Assembly: GCA_947572725.1 (NCBI GenBank) | Contig: CANPDB010000007.1 | Span: 1 to 64,000, forward strand | Reading direction: 5' to 3' | DNA: 64,000 bases | Source: an uncultured Clostridium sp. | Lineage (GTDB): Bacteria; Bacillota; Clostridia; TANB77; CAG-508 | In this document: positions 57,651-64,000 of the stretch, piece after piece | Position numbering within the stretch: position 1 is the first letter of the stretch | Layout: every line of letters begins with the position of its first letter | Position numbers and translations under genes: made by a program | The notes under the pieces: model-generated | What the model was told of the DNA's origin: nothing | Database searches by the model: none | What the model saw: the letters and a program-made list of their open reading frames with translations, nothing else

Positions 57651-57656
57651 AGTATG
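57651..57656. other. Recombination core, right end of element
   Basis: CATACT on the minus strand, identical to 49538-49543. Element-side flank: CCTAAATCCTTAATGTCCA. Excision between the two cores joins GGAAAT-CATACT to GTTAATCATAAA. Confidence 0.8.
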
Positions 57657-58067
57657 ATTTCCTACTATATGTCCTTCATCTATCATTTGTTTTACTAAAT
57701 CTGGTTGTGTATTAATAAAATGAGCAGTTAGGAAAAAACCTGCTTTTACATTATTATTTTTTAGCGTTTCTAAAATCTTAGGTGTGTAACCTGCTTCATA
57801 TCCTTCATCAAATGTTAAATATATAGACTTTTTTTCTTTATTCCCTAAGCATATACCATTATTATCTTCTAATAGTCTCTGATTTTCCTTCCCTACATCT
57901 GGTTGTTCATGATTATCATTTCTTTTTATTCCCCATCCTATTTTTTTGTTACTTGCCACATTTGCATTTGTTAATATTTCTTTTTCTTTGGCATTCATAG
58001 AAATAATACTTAAAGAAAAAATAGCAATTATTAAGATTCCAATTGCTTTATATTCCATTTTTTTCAT
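57651..58067 (-). CDS. pdaA: PdaA-type deacetylase, 5' half (interrupted gene)
   Basis: 139 codons from ATG 58067 (GGAGG upstream) to the core. Signal/anchor helix AIGILIIAIFSLSIISM, then the PdaA-like catalytic start SIYLTFDEGYEAGYTPKIL, and GHIVGNHT carrying the first metal-ligand His. After the core the frame runs into element sequence and stops at 57624. The second His of the motif H-T-V-N-H is in the 3' half at 49.5 kb, so neither part can be active alone. Confidence 0.88.
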
Positions 58068-58107
58068 AGTCTTGCCTCCACTTTCTTTTAATATTATATG
58101 TATATTA

Positions 58108-58143
58108 AAAAAGATGCTTTTGTATACATACAAAAACATCTTT
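58108..58143. terminator. Hairpin in the pdaA leader
   Basis: AAAGATGCTTTTGTA pairs with TACAAAAACATCTTT, with T and A runs on both sides. It may be a terminator for either strand or an operator. The 58144-58262 stretch holds no gene. Confidence 0.5.
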
Positions 58144-58262
58144 ATATATTATTTTTAAAAGATTTTAATTATTACAAAATTATTTTATCAGTTTTATAGT
58201 TCTATATTTATTTAAAAATAATATCCATAATTTTATTCCTGAGTTAATTTTGTAAATTCCTA

Positions 58263-58291
58263 TTGACAATATGAATTTTTTGGATTATATT
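58263..58291 (+). promoter_or_regulatory. Promoter of agrAC
   Basis: TTGACA (58263-58268), 17 bases, TATATT (58286-58291), reading toward agrA. Confidence 0.75.
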
Positions 58292-58383
58292 ATTATTACT
58301 TTTGGAAAATTAAGGTAATTTGATTTTTATTGTCAAACCTTGTTTTTATTTTTGCCTACTACATTAAAAGGGGAGAAATACGT

Positions 58384-59097
58384 ATGCTAAATTTTGTTAT
58401 TTGTGATGATAATGTAAATATATTAGATAGGTTAGAGAAAATGTTAGAAAACATTTTTTCTAACCATAGTTTTGATGCTTCAGTTACATTCAAATCTGAT
58501 AATTCCGATGAAATATTAGATTATGTTTGTGCTAATGAAGTTGATGTCATTATACTAGATATCAATTTAAAGTGTAACAAAAGTGGAATAGATTTAGCCA
58601 AAGAAATTAGAAAAAAGAATAAAAACTCATATATCATCTTTATGACTGCTCATCTAGAATATGCAATGATTGCTTATAAAGTAAAAACTTTTGATTATAT
58701 TGCAAAGCCTATCAACTATGATAGATTGGAAGAAACCATTATTCGTTTATTTGAAGATGTAACTAATGCTCCAAAAACATATATTAAAATTGATAGTAAA
58801 AATACTCTTGTTGATGAATCTGAGGTACAATACATTAAACGAGATTCTATGAAGTTAGTTTATCATACTGCTTCTCGTGATTATTCTGCATATAGTTCTT
58901 TTAATAAAATCCAAGATACATTGCCTAAAAATTATGTAAGATGTCATAAATCTTACATTGCTAATATTAATCAAATTAAGGATGTTGAACCTGTAAGTGG
59001 TACTATAACTTTTATGAATGGTGATACCTGTTCTTTAGGACCAAGTTACAAATCAAGTTTAATGGAGGTTTTGAACGACTATGGAAATTTTGAATAA
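58384..59097 (+). CDS. agrA: AgrA-type response regulator (LytTR)
   Basis: 237 residues from MLNFVICDDNVNILDRLEKM. The receiver domain has the acidic pair CDD and phospho-acceptor Asp in VIILDINLK, then the LytTR DNA-binding domain (VRCHKSYIANINQIKDVEPV). It receives phosphate from the adjacent kinase. GGGGAGAAA precedes ATG 58384. Overlaps agrC by 17 bases. Confidence 0.9.
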   Translation: MLNFVICDDNVNILDRLEKMLENIFSNHSFDASVTFKSDNSDEILDYVCANEVDVIILDINLKCNKSGIDLAKEIRKKNKNSYIIFMTAHLEYAMIAYKVKTFDYIAKPINYDRLEETIIRLFEDVTNAPKTYIKIDSKNTLVDESEVQYIKRDSMKLVYHTASRDYSAYSSFNKIQDTLPKNYVRCHKSYIANINQIKDVEPVSGTITFMNGDTCSLGPSYKSSLMEVLNDYGNFE

Positions 59098-60433
59098 TAT
59101 TTGGATGGCTTTAAGTACGCCAAATGAAGGATTGTTGAATGTTTTATTAATACCTGCTGGTTTTATAGAAAACTATATAATAATGATTTTATTTATGTCC
59201 ATATTGAATATAACTTCTACCAAAAAACAAAAATTCACATATGTATTAATAATATCACTTATTGGATTTGGTAATATGTACATATTACCAAATCCTTTTA
59301 ACTTATTCCTAAATTATATTATGATGATTATAGTTGCATACTTTGTTTTTAAAATATCTATATATAAAAGTATTGCTTCTATTATAATTTCTGCTTTAAT
59401 TTTCAATTTAGTAGGAGCATTAATTTTAAATCCTTATATAACTATTTTAAAAATAACTACTGAACAATTGACTACTATACCTATTTATAGAGTTTTATAT
59501 ATTATGACAATGTATAGTATTGTAGGAATAATAATTTTTATATTAAACAATAAAAATCTCAAAATTAATTTTCTTGAAAATATAGATATTAAAACCAAAT
59601 ATATGCTAATTGCTAATTTAATTTTTGGAATTATTACAATTATTGTTCAGTCATTTATAGCTATATATTACTTGGATAATTTACCTGTTATTATAACATT
59701 TTTAAGTTTTATTTCACTTTTAACTTATTTTGCATTAAGTCTTTATAGTTTAACAAGAGCTTTTAAATTGATATTGACAACTCAAAAGCTAGAAAGTGCA
59801 GAAGAATATAACAACACTTTACGAATTTTACATGATAATGTTAGAGGTTTCAAACACGATTTTGATAATATTGTAACAACAATTGGTGGTTATATAAAAA
59901 CTGAAGATATGAAGGGATTAAAAAAGTATTACTCACAATTAGAAGATGACTGTCAACGAGTTAATAACTTATATATTTTAAATCCTGATGTTGTAAAAAA
60001 TGATGGAATTTATAATTTATTAACTAAAAAATATTATGAAGCTGAATCCAAAGATATTAAAGTTAATATCACATTTTTATTAGACTTAAGTGCTTTAAAT
60101 ATGAAAATTTATGAATTTGCAAGAATTTTAGGAATATTATTAGATAATGCAATTGAAGCAAGTTTTGAATGTAAAGAAAAAATAATAAATCTAACATTTA
60201 AAAATGATACAAAAAATTACAGACAATTACTTATTATTGAAAATACTTATAATACACCAGATATTGATACTGAAAAAATATTTGAAAAAGGTGTTTCTCA
60301 AAAAGAAAATCATACTGGTCTTGGATTATGGGAAGTTCGTAAATTAGTAAAGAAAAATAGCAATGTCAACTTATTCACTTCAAAAAATAATAAGTATTTT
60401 ATACAGCAATTAGAAATTTATGATAATAAATAA
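59081..60433 (+). CDS. agrC: AgrC-type sensor histidine kinase
   Basis: 450 residues. About six or seven membrane helices (e.g. FIENYIIMILFMSILNI; IIVQSFIAIYYLDNLPVI) form the peptide sensor. The phospho-His is in VRGFKHDFDNIVTTIGGYI. A GHKL ATPase follows (LGILLDNAIEASFE; GLGLWEVRKLV). It would detect the peptide made by agrD/agrB on the opposite strand. Confidence 0.9.
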   Translation: MEILNNIWMALSTPNEGLLNVLLIPAGFIENYIIMILFMSILNITSTKKQKFTYVLIISLIGFGNMYILPNPFNLFLNYIMMIIVAYFVFKISIYKSIASIIISALIFNLVGALILNPYITILKITTEQLTTIPIYRVLYIMTMYSIVGIIIFILNNKNLKINFLENIDIKTKYMLIANLIFGIITIIVQSFIAIYYLDNLPVIITFLSFISLLTYFALSLYSLTRAFKLILTTQKLESAEEYNNTLRILHDNVRGFKHDFDNIVTTIGGYIKTEDMKGLKKYYSQLEDDCQRVNNLYILNPDVVKNDGIYNLLTKKYYEAESKDIKVNITFLLDLSALNMKIYEFARILGILLDNAIEASFECKEKIINLTFKNDTKNYRQLLIIENTYNTPDIDTEKIFEKGVSQKENHTGLGLWEVRKLVKKNSNVNLFTSKNNKYFIQQLEIYDNK

Positions 60434-60443
60434 TTTTAATAGT

Positions 60444-60480
60444 AAATAAAACTCATTTATATATCAAATGAGTTTTATTT
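60444..60480. terminator. Bidirectional terminator between agrC and agrD
   Basis: AATAAAACTCATTT / AAATGAGTTTTATT stem, serving the convergent agrAC and agrBD transcripts. Confidence 0.8.
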
Positions 60481-60487
60481 ATACAAC

Positions 60488-60517
60488 AAAAAAGTAACTT
60501 TATAAGCTACTTTTTTG
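60488..60517. terminator. Second hairpin between agrC and agrD
   Basis: AAAAAAGTA and TACTTTTTT form a stem with T residues; a backup terminator. Confidence 0.6.
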
Positions 60518-60595
60518 CATAGGATTGTATGTATAACTTTTAAGTTATAACATTAGTAAAAATATTTTATAGTATTTCTACTAATGGTAATGACA

Positions 60596-60715
60596 TTAGT
60601 CTTTTTTTATCATAGATGCAGGCATTTTTGGTTGATGAAATACAACTATCATTACACATGCTGTATTTGTTGCCTTTGCATATTTTTCTGCTGTTTTTGC
60701 TAAAAATTTTAACAT
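60596..60715 (-). CDS. agrD: AgrD-type cyclic peptide precursor
   Basis: 39 residues: amphipathic leader MLKFLAKTAEKYAKATNTA, a single Cys starting the core CVMIVVF, and the charged tail HQPKMPASMIKKD with the QPKMP motif typical of clostridial AgrD. AgrB should cut and cyclise it through the Cys thiolactone. A perfect AAGGAGG lies before ATG 60715. The exact ring size cannot be fixed from sequence. Confidence 0.88.
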   Translation of the reverse strand: MLKFLAKTAEKYAKATNTACVMIVVFHQPKMPASMIKKD

Positions 60716-60773
60716 AATAATTTCCTCCTTAGTAAAATCTATAACACAAAATATTACCGGTATATATTTTGTA

Positions 60774-61400
60774 CTAAACATTTTCTGTTGAAGTATCTCC
60801 ATATACTTCATATCCATATTTATTATTAGTTAATCTATATACGAATTTTGTAATTGTTACTGTTTGAAGAAAATTTGATAGTATTAATATATTTGATATT
60901 GTCTCATTTTTTATTATAAGAGATGCTATCAATCCTACTGTATATGTTATATATGATACAATTTGCTTTTTTCTTCTATCTTTTTTACTTAAGATAGGAA
61001 CATTTTCAGTATCAGCTGGTGCATAAAGTTTTATCATAATCATTCCAAATATCCAGCTACATAAAACTAAAATATATTTTGATAATTGAGGCAATATAAA
61101 GTATTGAGACACAAATGGTATTAAACAATAAAATGCAGTTGTAAATAGAATGCAACCAATATGTGTTTTTAAATGTACGCCTCCTGATGCTCCTTTATAT
61201 GGAAATAATGCAATAAAGGTAAATAGTGATAACCAAAAGATTCCTAAAACATATGACACTCCAAGCATAATAAAAACTTTTGGTATTTCGCCTACTATAT
61301 TTTGTAAACCATAATTAATTACTTCTGCTTTCTCATCATCTATTTCTGGCATTTCTTTTCTAATTCGATTGGTTAAAAAAGTACAGATTTTATCTATCAT
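60774..61400 (-). CDS. agrB: AgrB-type processing and export protease
   Basis: 208 residues with five or six membrane helices. The catalytic His lies in KGASGGVHLKT and the Cys in HIGCILFTT, the AgrB cysteine-protease pair. It removes the AgrD tail and makes the thiolactone. Upstream of agrD with a 58-base gap. The transcript is divergent in strand from agrAC, unlike the staphylococcal BDCA order. Confidence 0.92.
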   Translation of the reverse strand: MIDKICTFLTNRIRKEMPEIDDEKAEVINYGLQNIVGEIPKVFIMLGVSYVLGIFWLSLFTFIALFPYKGASGGVHLKTHIGCILFTTAFYCLIPFVSQYFILPQLSKYILVLCSWIFGMIMIKLYAPADTENVPILSKKDRRKKQIVSYITYTVGLIASLIIKNETISNILILSNFLQTVTITKFVYRLTNNKYGYEVYGDTSTENV

Positions 61401-61530
61401 TTTCTCACCTCACTTTATTACGATTTAAATTCTATCACTGGTTTTTGATTTTTATGCTTTATTTTTACGAAACCCCATTTTTCGTTTATGAAAATTCTAT
61501 TTTTTTATTTTCGCATATGTTTTTTTATAC

Positions 61531-61574
61531 AAAAAATAGTTTAAATAAACTTAAAAGTTTCATTTAAACTATTT
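61531..61574. terminator. Hairpin between agrB and the IS element
   Basis: AAATAGTTTAAAT pairs with ATTTAAACTATTT around AACTTAAAAGTT. Otherwise 61401-61727 is gene-free and AT-rich; an AATAAGGTACCTTATT palindrome adjoins the IS end. Confidence 0.55.
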
Positions 61575-61759
61575 CTTTGGTCATTATATAATATTAAATA
61601 TCTTGAATGTCAGTGTACACTAGTAACTTTTTATATTTATTTCTTAAATACAGTAAATTATAATGTACACTATTTTTCCTTCTAAAGCTGGATGTAAATA
61701 GCTAACACAAAAATAAGGTACCTTATTTGTACTGAACCCAAAAAGTTGGACAGTATAAA

Positions 61760-62581
61760 TTAGGCTACTAACTGGGAATGTTCTCTGTATTGAACAGGGG
61801 ACATTCCTTTTAGTTTGCTCTTAATTCTTCTGTTATTATAATATTCTATATATTCAATTATATCTTTTTCTAATTCTTCTATATTTTTATATTCTTTTTC
61901 TTTTATATAATAAAGCTCTGATTTTAATATTCCAAAAAAGTTCTCTGCGCAGGCATTATCTAAACAATTTCCTTTTCTTGACATGCTTTGTCTAATACCC
62001 TTTTGCTCCAAAAGGTATTGATATTGTTTCATTTGATACTGCCAACCTTGATCTGAATGTAATATTAAATTGGTATCATCTGGTATTTTATTAAATGCTT
62101 TTTCTAACATATCTACTACTTGATTAAATACTGGATGTAGAGATAAATTAAAGCTTATTACTTCACCATTAAATAAATCTACTATTGGAGATAGATAAAG
62201 TTTATCATTATTAACTTTAAATTCCGTTACATCTGTAGCCCATTTTTGATTTGGTTTATCTGCTTTAAAGTCTCTTTTTAATAAATTATCTGCTATTTTT
62301 TCTATTGTTCCTTGATATGAATTATATCTTCTTTTTGGTCTTTGAATACTTTGTAATCCCATTATTTTCATTAGTCTTGCAACTGTCTTATGGTTTATTA
62401 TATAGCCACGATTTCTCATTTCTAATGTTATTCTTCTATAACCATAACGACCTTTATTTTCATGAAATATTGATAAAATTTCATCTTTTTCTACTTTATA
62501 TTTATCTTCTTTCTTCAGATTCTTTAAATGATAATAGAATGTACTTCTTGGTATTTCCGCTAATTTTAATAATTCTCTCAA
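61760..62581 (-). CDS. IS150-type transposase OrfB (DDE integrase)
   Basis: The DDE residues are visible: KWATDVTEF, LILHSDQGWQY and DNACAENFFG. An HTH_21-type segment (GRYGYRRITLEMRNRGY) precedes them. The frame is -1 to OrfA and remains open upstream of the ATG (VIVIDELRHKYSLREL), so the active product is a fusion made by ribosomal frameshifting near GAAAAAG at the OrfA stop. Confidence 0.92.
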   Translation of the reverse strand: MRELLKLAEIPRSTFYYHLKNLKKEDKYKVEKDEILSIFHENKGRYGYRRITLEMRNRGYIINHKTVARLMKIMGLQSIQRPKRRYNSYQGTIEKIADNLLKRDFKADKPNQKWATDVTEFKVNNDKLYLSPIVDLFNGEVISFNLSLHPVFNQVVDMLEKAFNKIPDDTNLILHSDQGWQYQMKQYQYLLEQKGIRQSMSRKGNCLDNACAENFFGILKSELYYIKEKEYKNIEELEKDIIEYIEYYNNRRIKSKLKGMSPVQYREHSQLVA

Positions 62582-62613
62582 GCTATATTTATGCCTTAAT
62601 TCATCGATAACAA

Positions 62614-63123
62614 TTACTTTTTCTTGTTCTCTCGCTTGATTCTTTCCTGAACTAAGGCATTTAATTTTTTTAAGTATTCATTCTCCATTCGAAGCCTTTG
62701 ATTTTCATCAATTAAATCTTCTTCAACTTCCTTATTTGAATTTTTATTTTTTGGTTTAGAGCTCATATTTTTCGACCTTCCACGTCGTTCTATATACAAA
62801 CCTTGTGGTCCTTCCTCATAATATATACGTTCCCATTTACTAACTACATAATCTCCTGCTAGATTAAAATGAAATGCTGTCTCTTGACACGATAAATGGT
62901 TCTCACGCATATATTCTACCACATTTTGTTTAAATTCTCCACTATAACTTGTTTTCTGATTTTTAATTAATCCTTCATATCCATTTTCCTTGAACTTTCT
63001 AACCCATCTAACAACTAATGAACGTGGTATATTAAATTTTTCTGCTGTTAAAGTATATCCTGGGTGTTCTTTTAGATAGTAATTTACTACATCTAATTTT
63101 ATTTCTGTTGAATATTTGCTCAT
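62614..63123 (-). CDS. IS150-type transposase OrfA
   Basis: 169 residues: two helix-turn-helix units (LTAEKFNIPRSLVVRWVRKF; CQETAFHFNLAGDYVVSKW) and a C-terminal leucine zipper (ENQRLRMENEYLKKLNALVQ) that pairs with the fusion transposase. AGGAGG precedes the ATG. Confidence 0.92.
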   Translation of the reverse strand: MSKYSTEIKLDVVNYYLKEHPGYTLTAEKFNIPRSLVVRWVRKFKENGYEGLIKNQKTSYSGEFKQNVVEYMRENHLSCQETAFHFNLAGDYVVSKWERIYYEEGPQGLYIERRGRSKNMSSKPKNKNSNKEVEEDLIDENQRLRMENEYLKKLNALVQERIKRENKKK

Positions 63124-63199
63124 AAAAATGAACCCTCCTTGTTAAATTTTTTGTCTAACAATTTGGGTTCACTTCAATTTTATACCTTTTTAAATTTTA

Positions 63200-63245
63200 T
63201 GGTAGCAAAGATGTGATTCGAACACATGACCCTTCAGATATGAAC
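63200..63245 (-). pseudogene. 3' fragment of tRNA-Met
   Basis: 46 bases matching the CCA end, T arm and anticodon arm of the intact tRNA at 63866-63942, with three differences. This is the duplication left when an element integrates into a tRNA 3' end. It ends 24 bases from the IS element. Confidence 0.85.
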
Positions 63246-63342
63246 TAGAATAAATCATACTTAGCAATGATTATGGGTATCAAACAGTATTGATTTCAAT
63301 ATTAGTTCATATAAAATTATCTCAGTATATTTATTATTATTT

Positions 63343-63359
63343 TCTAGTTGCATACATTT
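63343..63359. repeat. 17-bp direct repeat, left copy
   Basis: TCTAGTTGCATACATTT, repeated exactly at 63780-63796; the pair encloses the small toxin-antitoxin candidate. Confidence 0.8.
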
Positions 63360-63373
63360 TGGAAAATTTTTAT

Positions 63374-63402
63374 TTGACTTTTTCTAAAAATGTGTGTATA
63401 AT
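63374..63402 (+). promoter_or_regulatory. Promoter of antisense RNA
   Basis: TTGACT, 17 bases, TATAAT on the plus strand. Confidence 0.8.
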
Positions 63403-63408
63403 TAGATA

Positions 63409-63494
63409 GAAAATGAGAGTCACAGACATGTGTGCTACCTAATTGTTAAATAAACACCACAAAGCTTGGCAGAGCATAGTGGTGCTTTTTTTAT
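63409..63494 (+). ncRNA. Candidate type I antitoxin RNA
   Basis: A promoter is followed ~85 bases later by a CACCAC / GTGGTG stem and seven T. The RNA would overlap the 3' end of the toxin mRNA, as in txpA/RatA-type pairs. Its 5' part (AAAATGAGAG ... GTGTGCTACC) resembles the 5' part of the toxin mRNA (AAAATGAGAA ... GGGTGCTACC), so the two promoter-leader units are related by inverted duplication. Confidence 0.65.
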
Positions 63495-63601
63495 TTGCTC
63501 AAAATAATAACCAAAGTTATGATTAAGGCAACTGCTATGATAGTGACTGTTACTAATCCGAAGAATAGCAACAATACTAATCGGATTAATAATATTTCCA
63601 T
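63491..63601 (-). CDS. Candidate type I toxin, small hydrophobic peptide
   Basis: 36 residues, almost entirely one membrane helix: MEILLIRLVLLLFFGLVTVT then IIAVALIITLVIILSK. Such peptides (TxpA, BsrG, holin-like toxins) disrupt the membrane when made in excess. GGGGGTGG precedes ATG 63601. Own promoter at 63686-63714, giving an ~85-base leader. Confidence 0.7.
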   Translation of the reverse strand: MEILLIRLVLLLFFGLVTVTIIAVALIITLVIILSK

Positions 63602-63685
63602 AGCACCACCCCCATTCTCACAGTAAGAACTGTGTATGTAAAGTGGTAGCACCCACACTGCTTTTTCTCATTTTCTATGTTTTAT

Positions 63686-63714
63686 ACTATACAACATTTT
63701 TCTATAAAATACAA
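63686..63714 (-). promoter_or_regulatory. Promoter of toxin mRNA
   Basis: TTGTAT (63709-63714), 17 bases, TATAGT (63686-63691) on the minus strand. Confidence 0.7.
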
Positions 63715-63740
63715 GCGAACAAAATAACTTTTTTTGTTAA

Positions 63741-63769
63741 ACAAGAGTGAAAAGACTCTTGTTTTTTTA
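63741..63769 (+). terminator. Hairpin terminator
   Basis: ACAAGAGT / ACTCTTGT stem followed by TTTTTTT on the plus strand. Confidence 0.6.
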
Positions 63770-63779
63770 TGCTAAAAAA

Positions 63780-63796
63780 TCTAGTTGCATACATTT
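63780..63796. repeat. 17-bp direct repeat, right copy
   Basis: Second exact copy of TCTAGTTGCATACATTT (see 63343-63359). Confidence 0.8.
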
Positions 63797-63800
63797 ACAG

Positions 63801-63840
63801 AAAAATTAAGAGAGAAAACTAAAAAAGTAATCTCTCTTAA
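63801..63840 (-). terminator. Terminator of tRNA-Met
   Basis: TTAAGAGAGA / TCTCTCTTAA stem followed by TTTTT on the minus strand, 26 bases after the tRNA. Confidence 0.75.
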
Positions 63841-63865
63841 CTATTGATATTCTAATAAAATGTAA

Positions 63866-63942
63866 TGGTAGCGAAGATGTGATTCGAACACATGACCCTT
63901 CGGGTATGAACCGAATGCTCTAGCCAACTGAGCTACTTCGCC
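63866..63942 (-). tRNA. tRNA-Met (CAT), elongator type
   Basis: A 77-base cloverleaf with encoded CCA. Acceptor GGCGAAG / CTTCGCT, D arm AGCTCAGTTGGCTAGAGC, anticodon arm TTCGG-TTCATAC-CCGAA with CAT, T loop TTCGAAT. G1 pairs in the acceptor, and the anticodon stem lacks three G-C pairs, so it is not an initiator. The sequence resembles elongator tRNA-Met rather than lysidine tRNA-Ile. Confidence 0.95.
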
Positions 63943-63960
63943 ATATCATTAACGCTATTT

Positions 63961-63989
63961 ATTATAATGTTAGTTTTCTCATTTGTCAA
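63961..63989 (-). promoter_or_regulatory. Consensus promoter of tRNA-Met
   Basis: TTGACA (63984-63989), 17 bases, TATAAT (63961-63966) on the minus strand. Confidence 0.88.
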
Positions 63990-64000
63990 GAAAAAAATAC

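Larger units (their letters stand above)
49538..57656. mobile_element. 8.1-kb skin-like integrated element splitting pdaA
   Basis: Bounded by 6-bp direct repeats (CATACT) inside pdaA. A large serine recombinase gene sits at the left end, as in skin and related intervening elements. Excision at the repeats would remove 8,113 bases and restore pdaA in frame. The joined circle end would carry an inverted repeat, TGGACnTTAAnGA-type, on both sides of the core, as expected of a serine-integrase attP. Cargo: two dehydrogenases, HIT, Nudix, two P-loop kinases, a HipA-like kinase, a DUF4160 protein and its partner. Confidence 0.87.
61728..63176 (-). mobile_element. IS3-family (IS150 group) insertion sequence
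   Basis: 1,449 bases with imperfect terminal inverted repeats: TGTACTGAACCCAAAAAG at the left and TGAAGTGAACCCAAATTG (reverse) at the right. ATT flanks both ends, consistent with a 3-bp target duplication. Both transposase frames are intact. Confidence 0.88.

Overview
The window is very AT-rich and comes from a spore-forming, low-GC Firmicute, most likely class Clostridia. The evidence is the ribosomal gene order, Zn-ribbon S14 and L36, Zn-type adenylate kinase, class III fructose bisphosphatase, SpoVT, YqfC/YqfD, a PdaA-type deacetylase, a clostridial agr system and GGAGG ribosome sites. The species cannot be named. Nearly all genes lie on the minus strand; the exceptions are agrA/agrC (58.4-60.4 kb) and one small RNA near 63.4 kb.

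Layout. 0-4.2 kb: small accessory genes, including a type III toxin-antitoxin locus (ToxN with a repeat-built RNA antitoxin) and a decayed HAD gene. 4.2-12.6 kb: ligA, a sortase, hinT, a short alaS, spoVT (with a sigma-G-like promoter) and fbp. 12.8-18.7 kb: a KAP-type NTPase, comFC, a REP-associated tyrosine transposase flanked by matching palindromes, and recD2 with two frameshifts. 19-22.4 kb: small accessory proteins, a transposase remnant and a short-chain dehydrogenase. 22.6-41.3 kb: the S10-spc-alpha ribosomal cluster read from one consensus promoter at 41.25-41.28 kb, with secY, adk, map, infA and rpoA; rpmD is absent from its usual place. 41.4-46.3 kb: ldh and housekeeping or conserved genes. 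46.3-49.5 kb: ybeY, an unknown gene, yqfD, yqfC and the 3' half of pdaA. 49.54-57.65 kb: an 8.1-kb element. 57.65-58.07 kb: the 5' half of pdaA. 58.3-61.4 kb: agr quorum sensing. 61.7-63.2 kb: an IS150-type insertion sequence. 63.2-64 kb: a tRNA-Met gene, a 3' tRNA fragment and a type I toxin-antitoxin candidate.

The most striking feature is the 8.1-kb element. It carries a large serine recombinase gene at one end and splits pdaA inside the metal-binding HTVNH motif. Joining the halves at the shared six-base core CATACT restores a 267-residue PdaA-like protein in frame, and also reconnects pdaA to the downstream sporulation genes yqfC-yqfD. This is the architecture of the skin elements that interrupt sporulation genes (sigK, spoVFB and others), here in pdaA and with a cargo of dehydrogenases, a HIT protein, a Nudix hydrolase, two P-loop kinases, a HipA-like kinase and a DUF4160 pair. 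The recombinase gene has one frameshift as given, so whether the element can still excise is open.

The second notable theme is several families of intergenic elements with conserved boxes and freely changing but mutually complementary arms. One family recurs across the window and others lie inside the ribosomal cluster. They look like structured RNAs or REP/MITE-like elements, possibly mobilised by a transposase such as the RAYT seen here.
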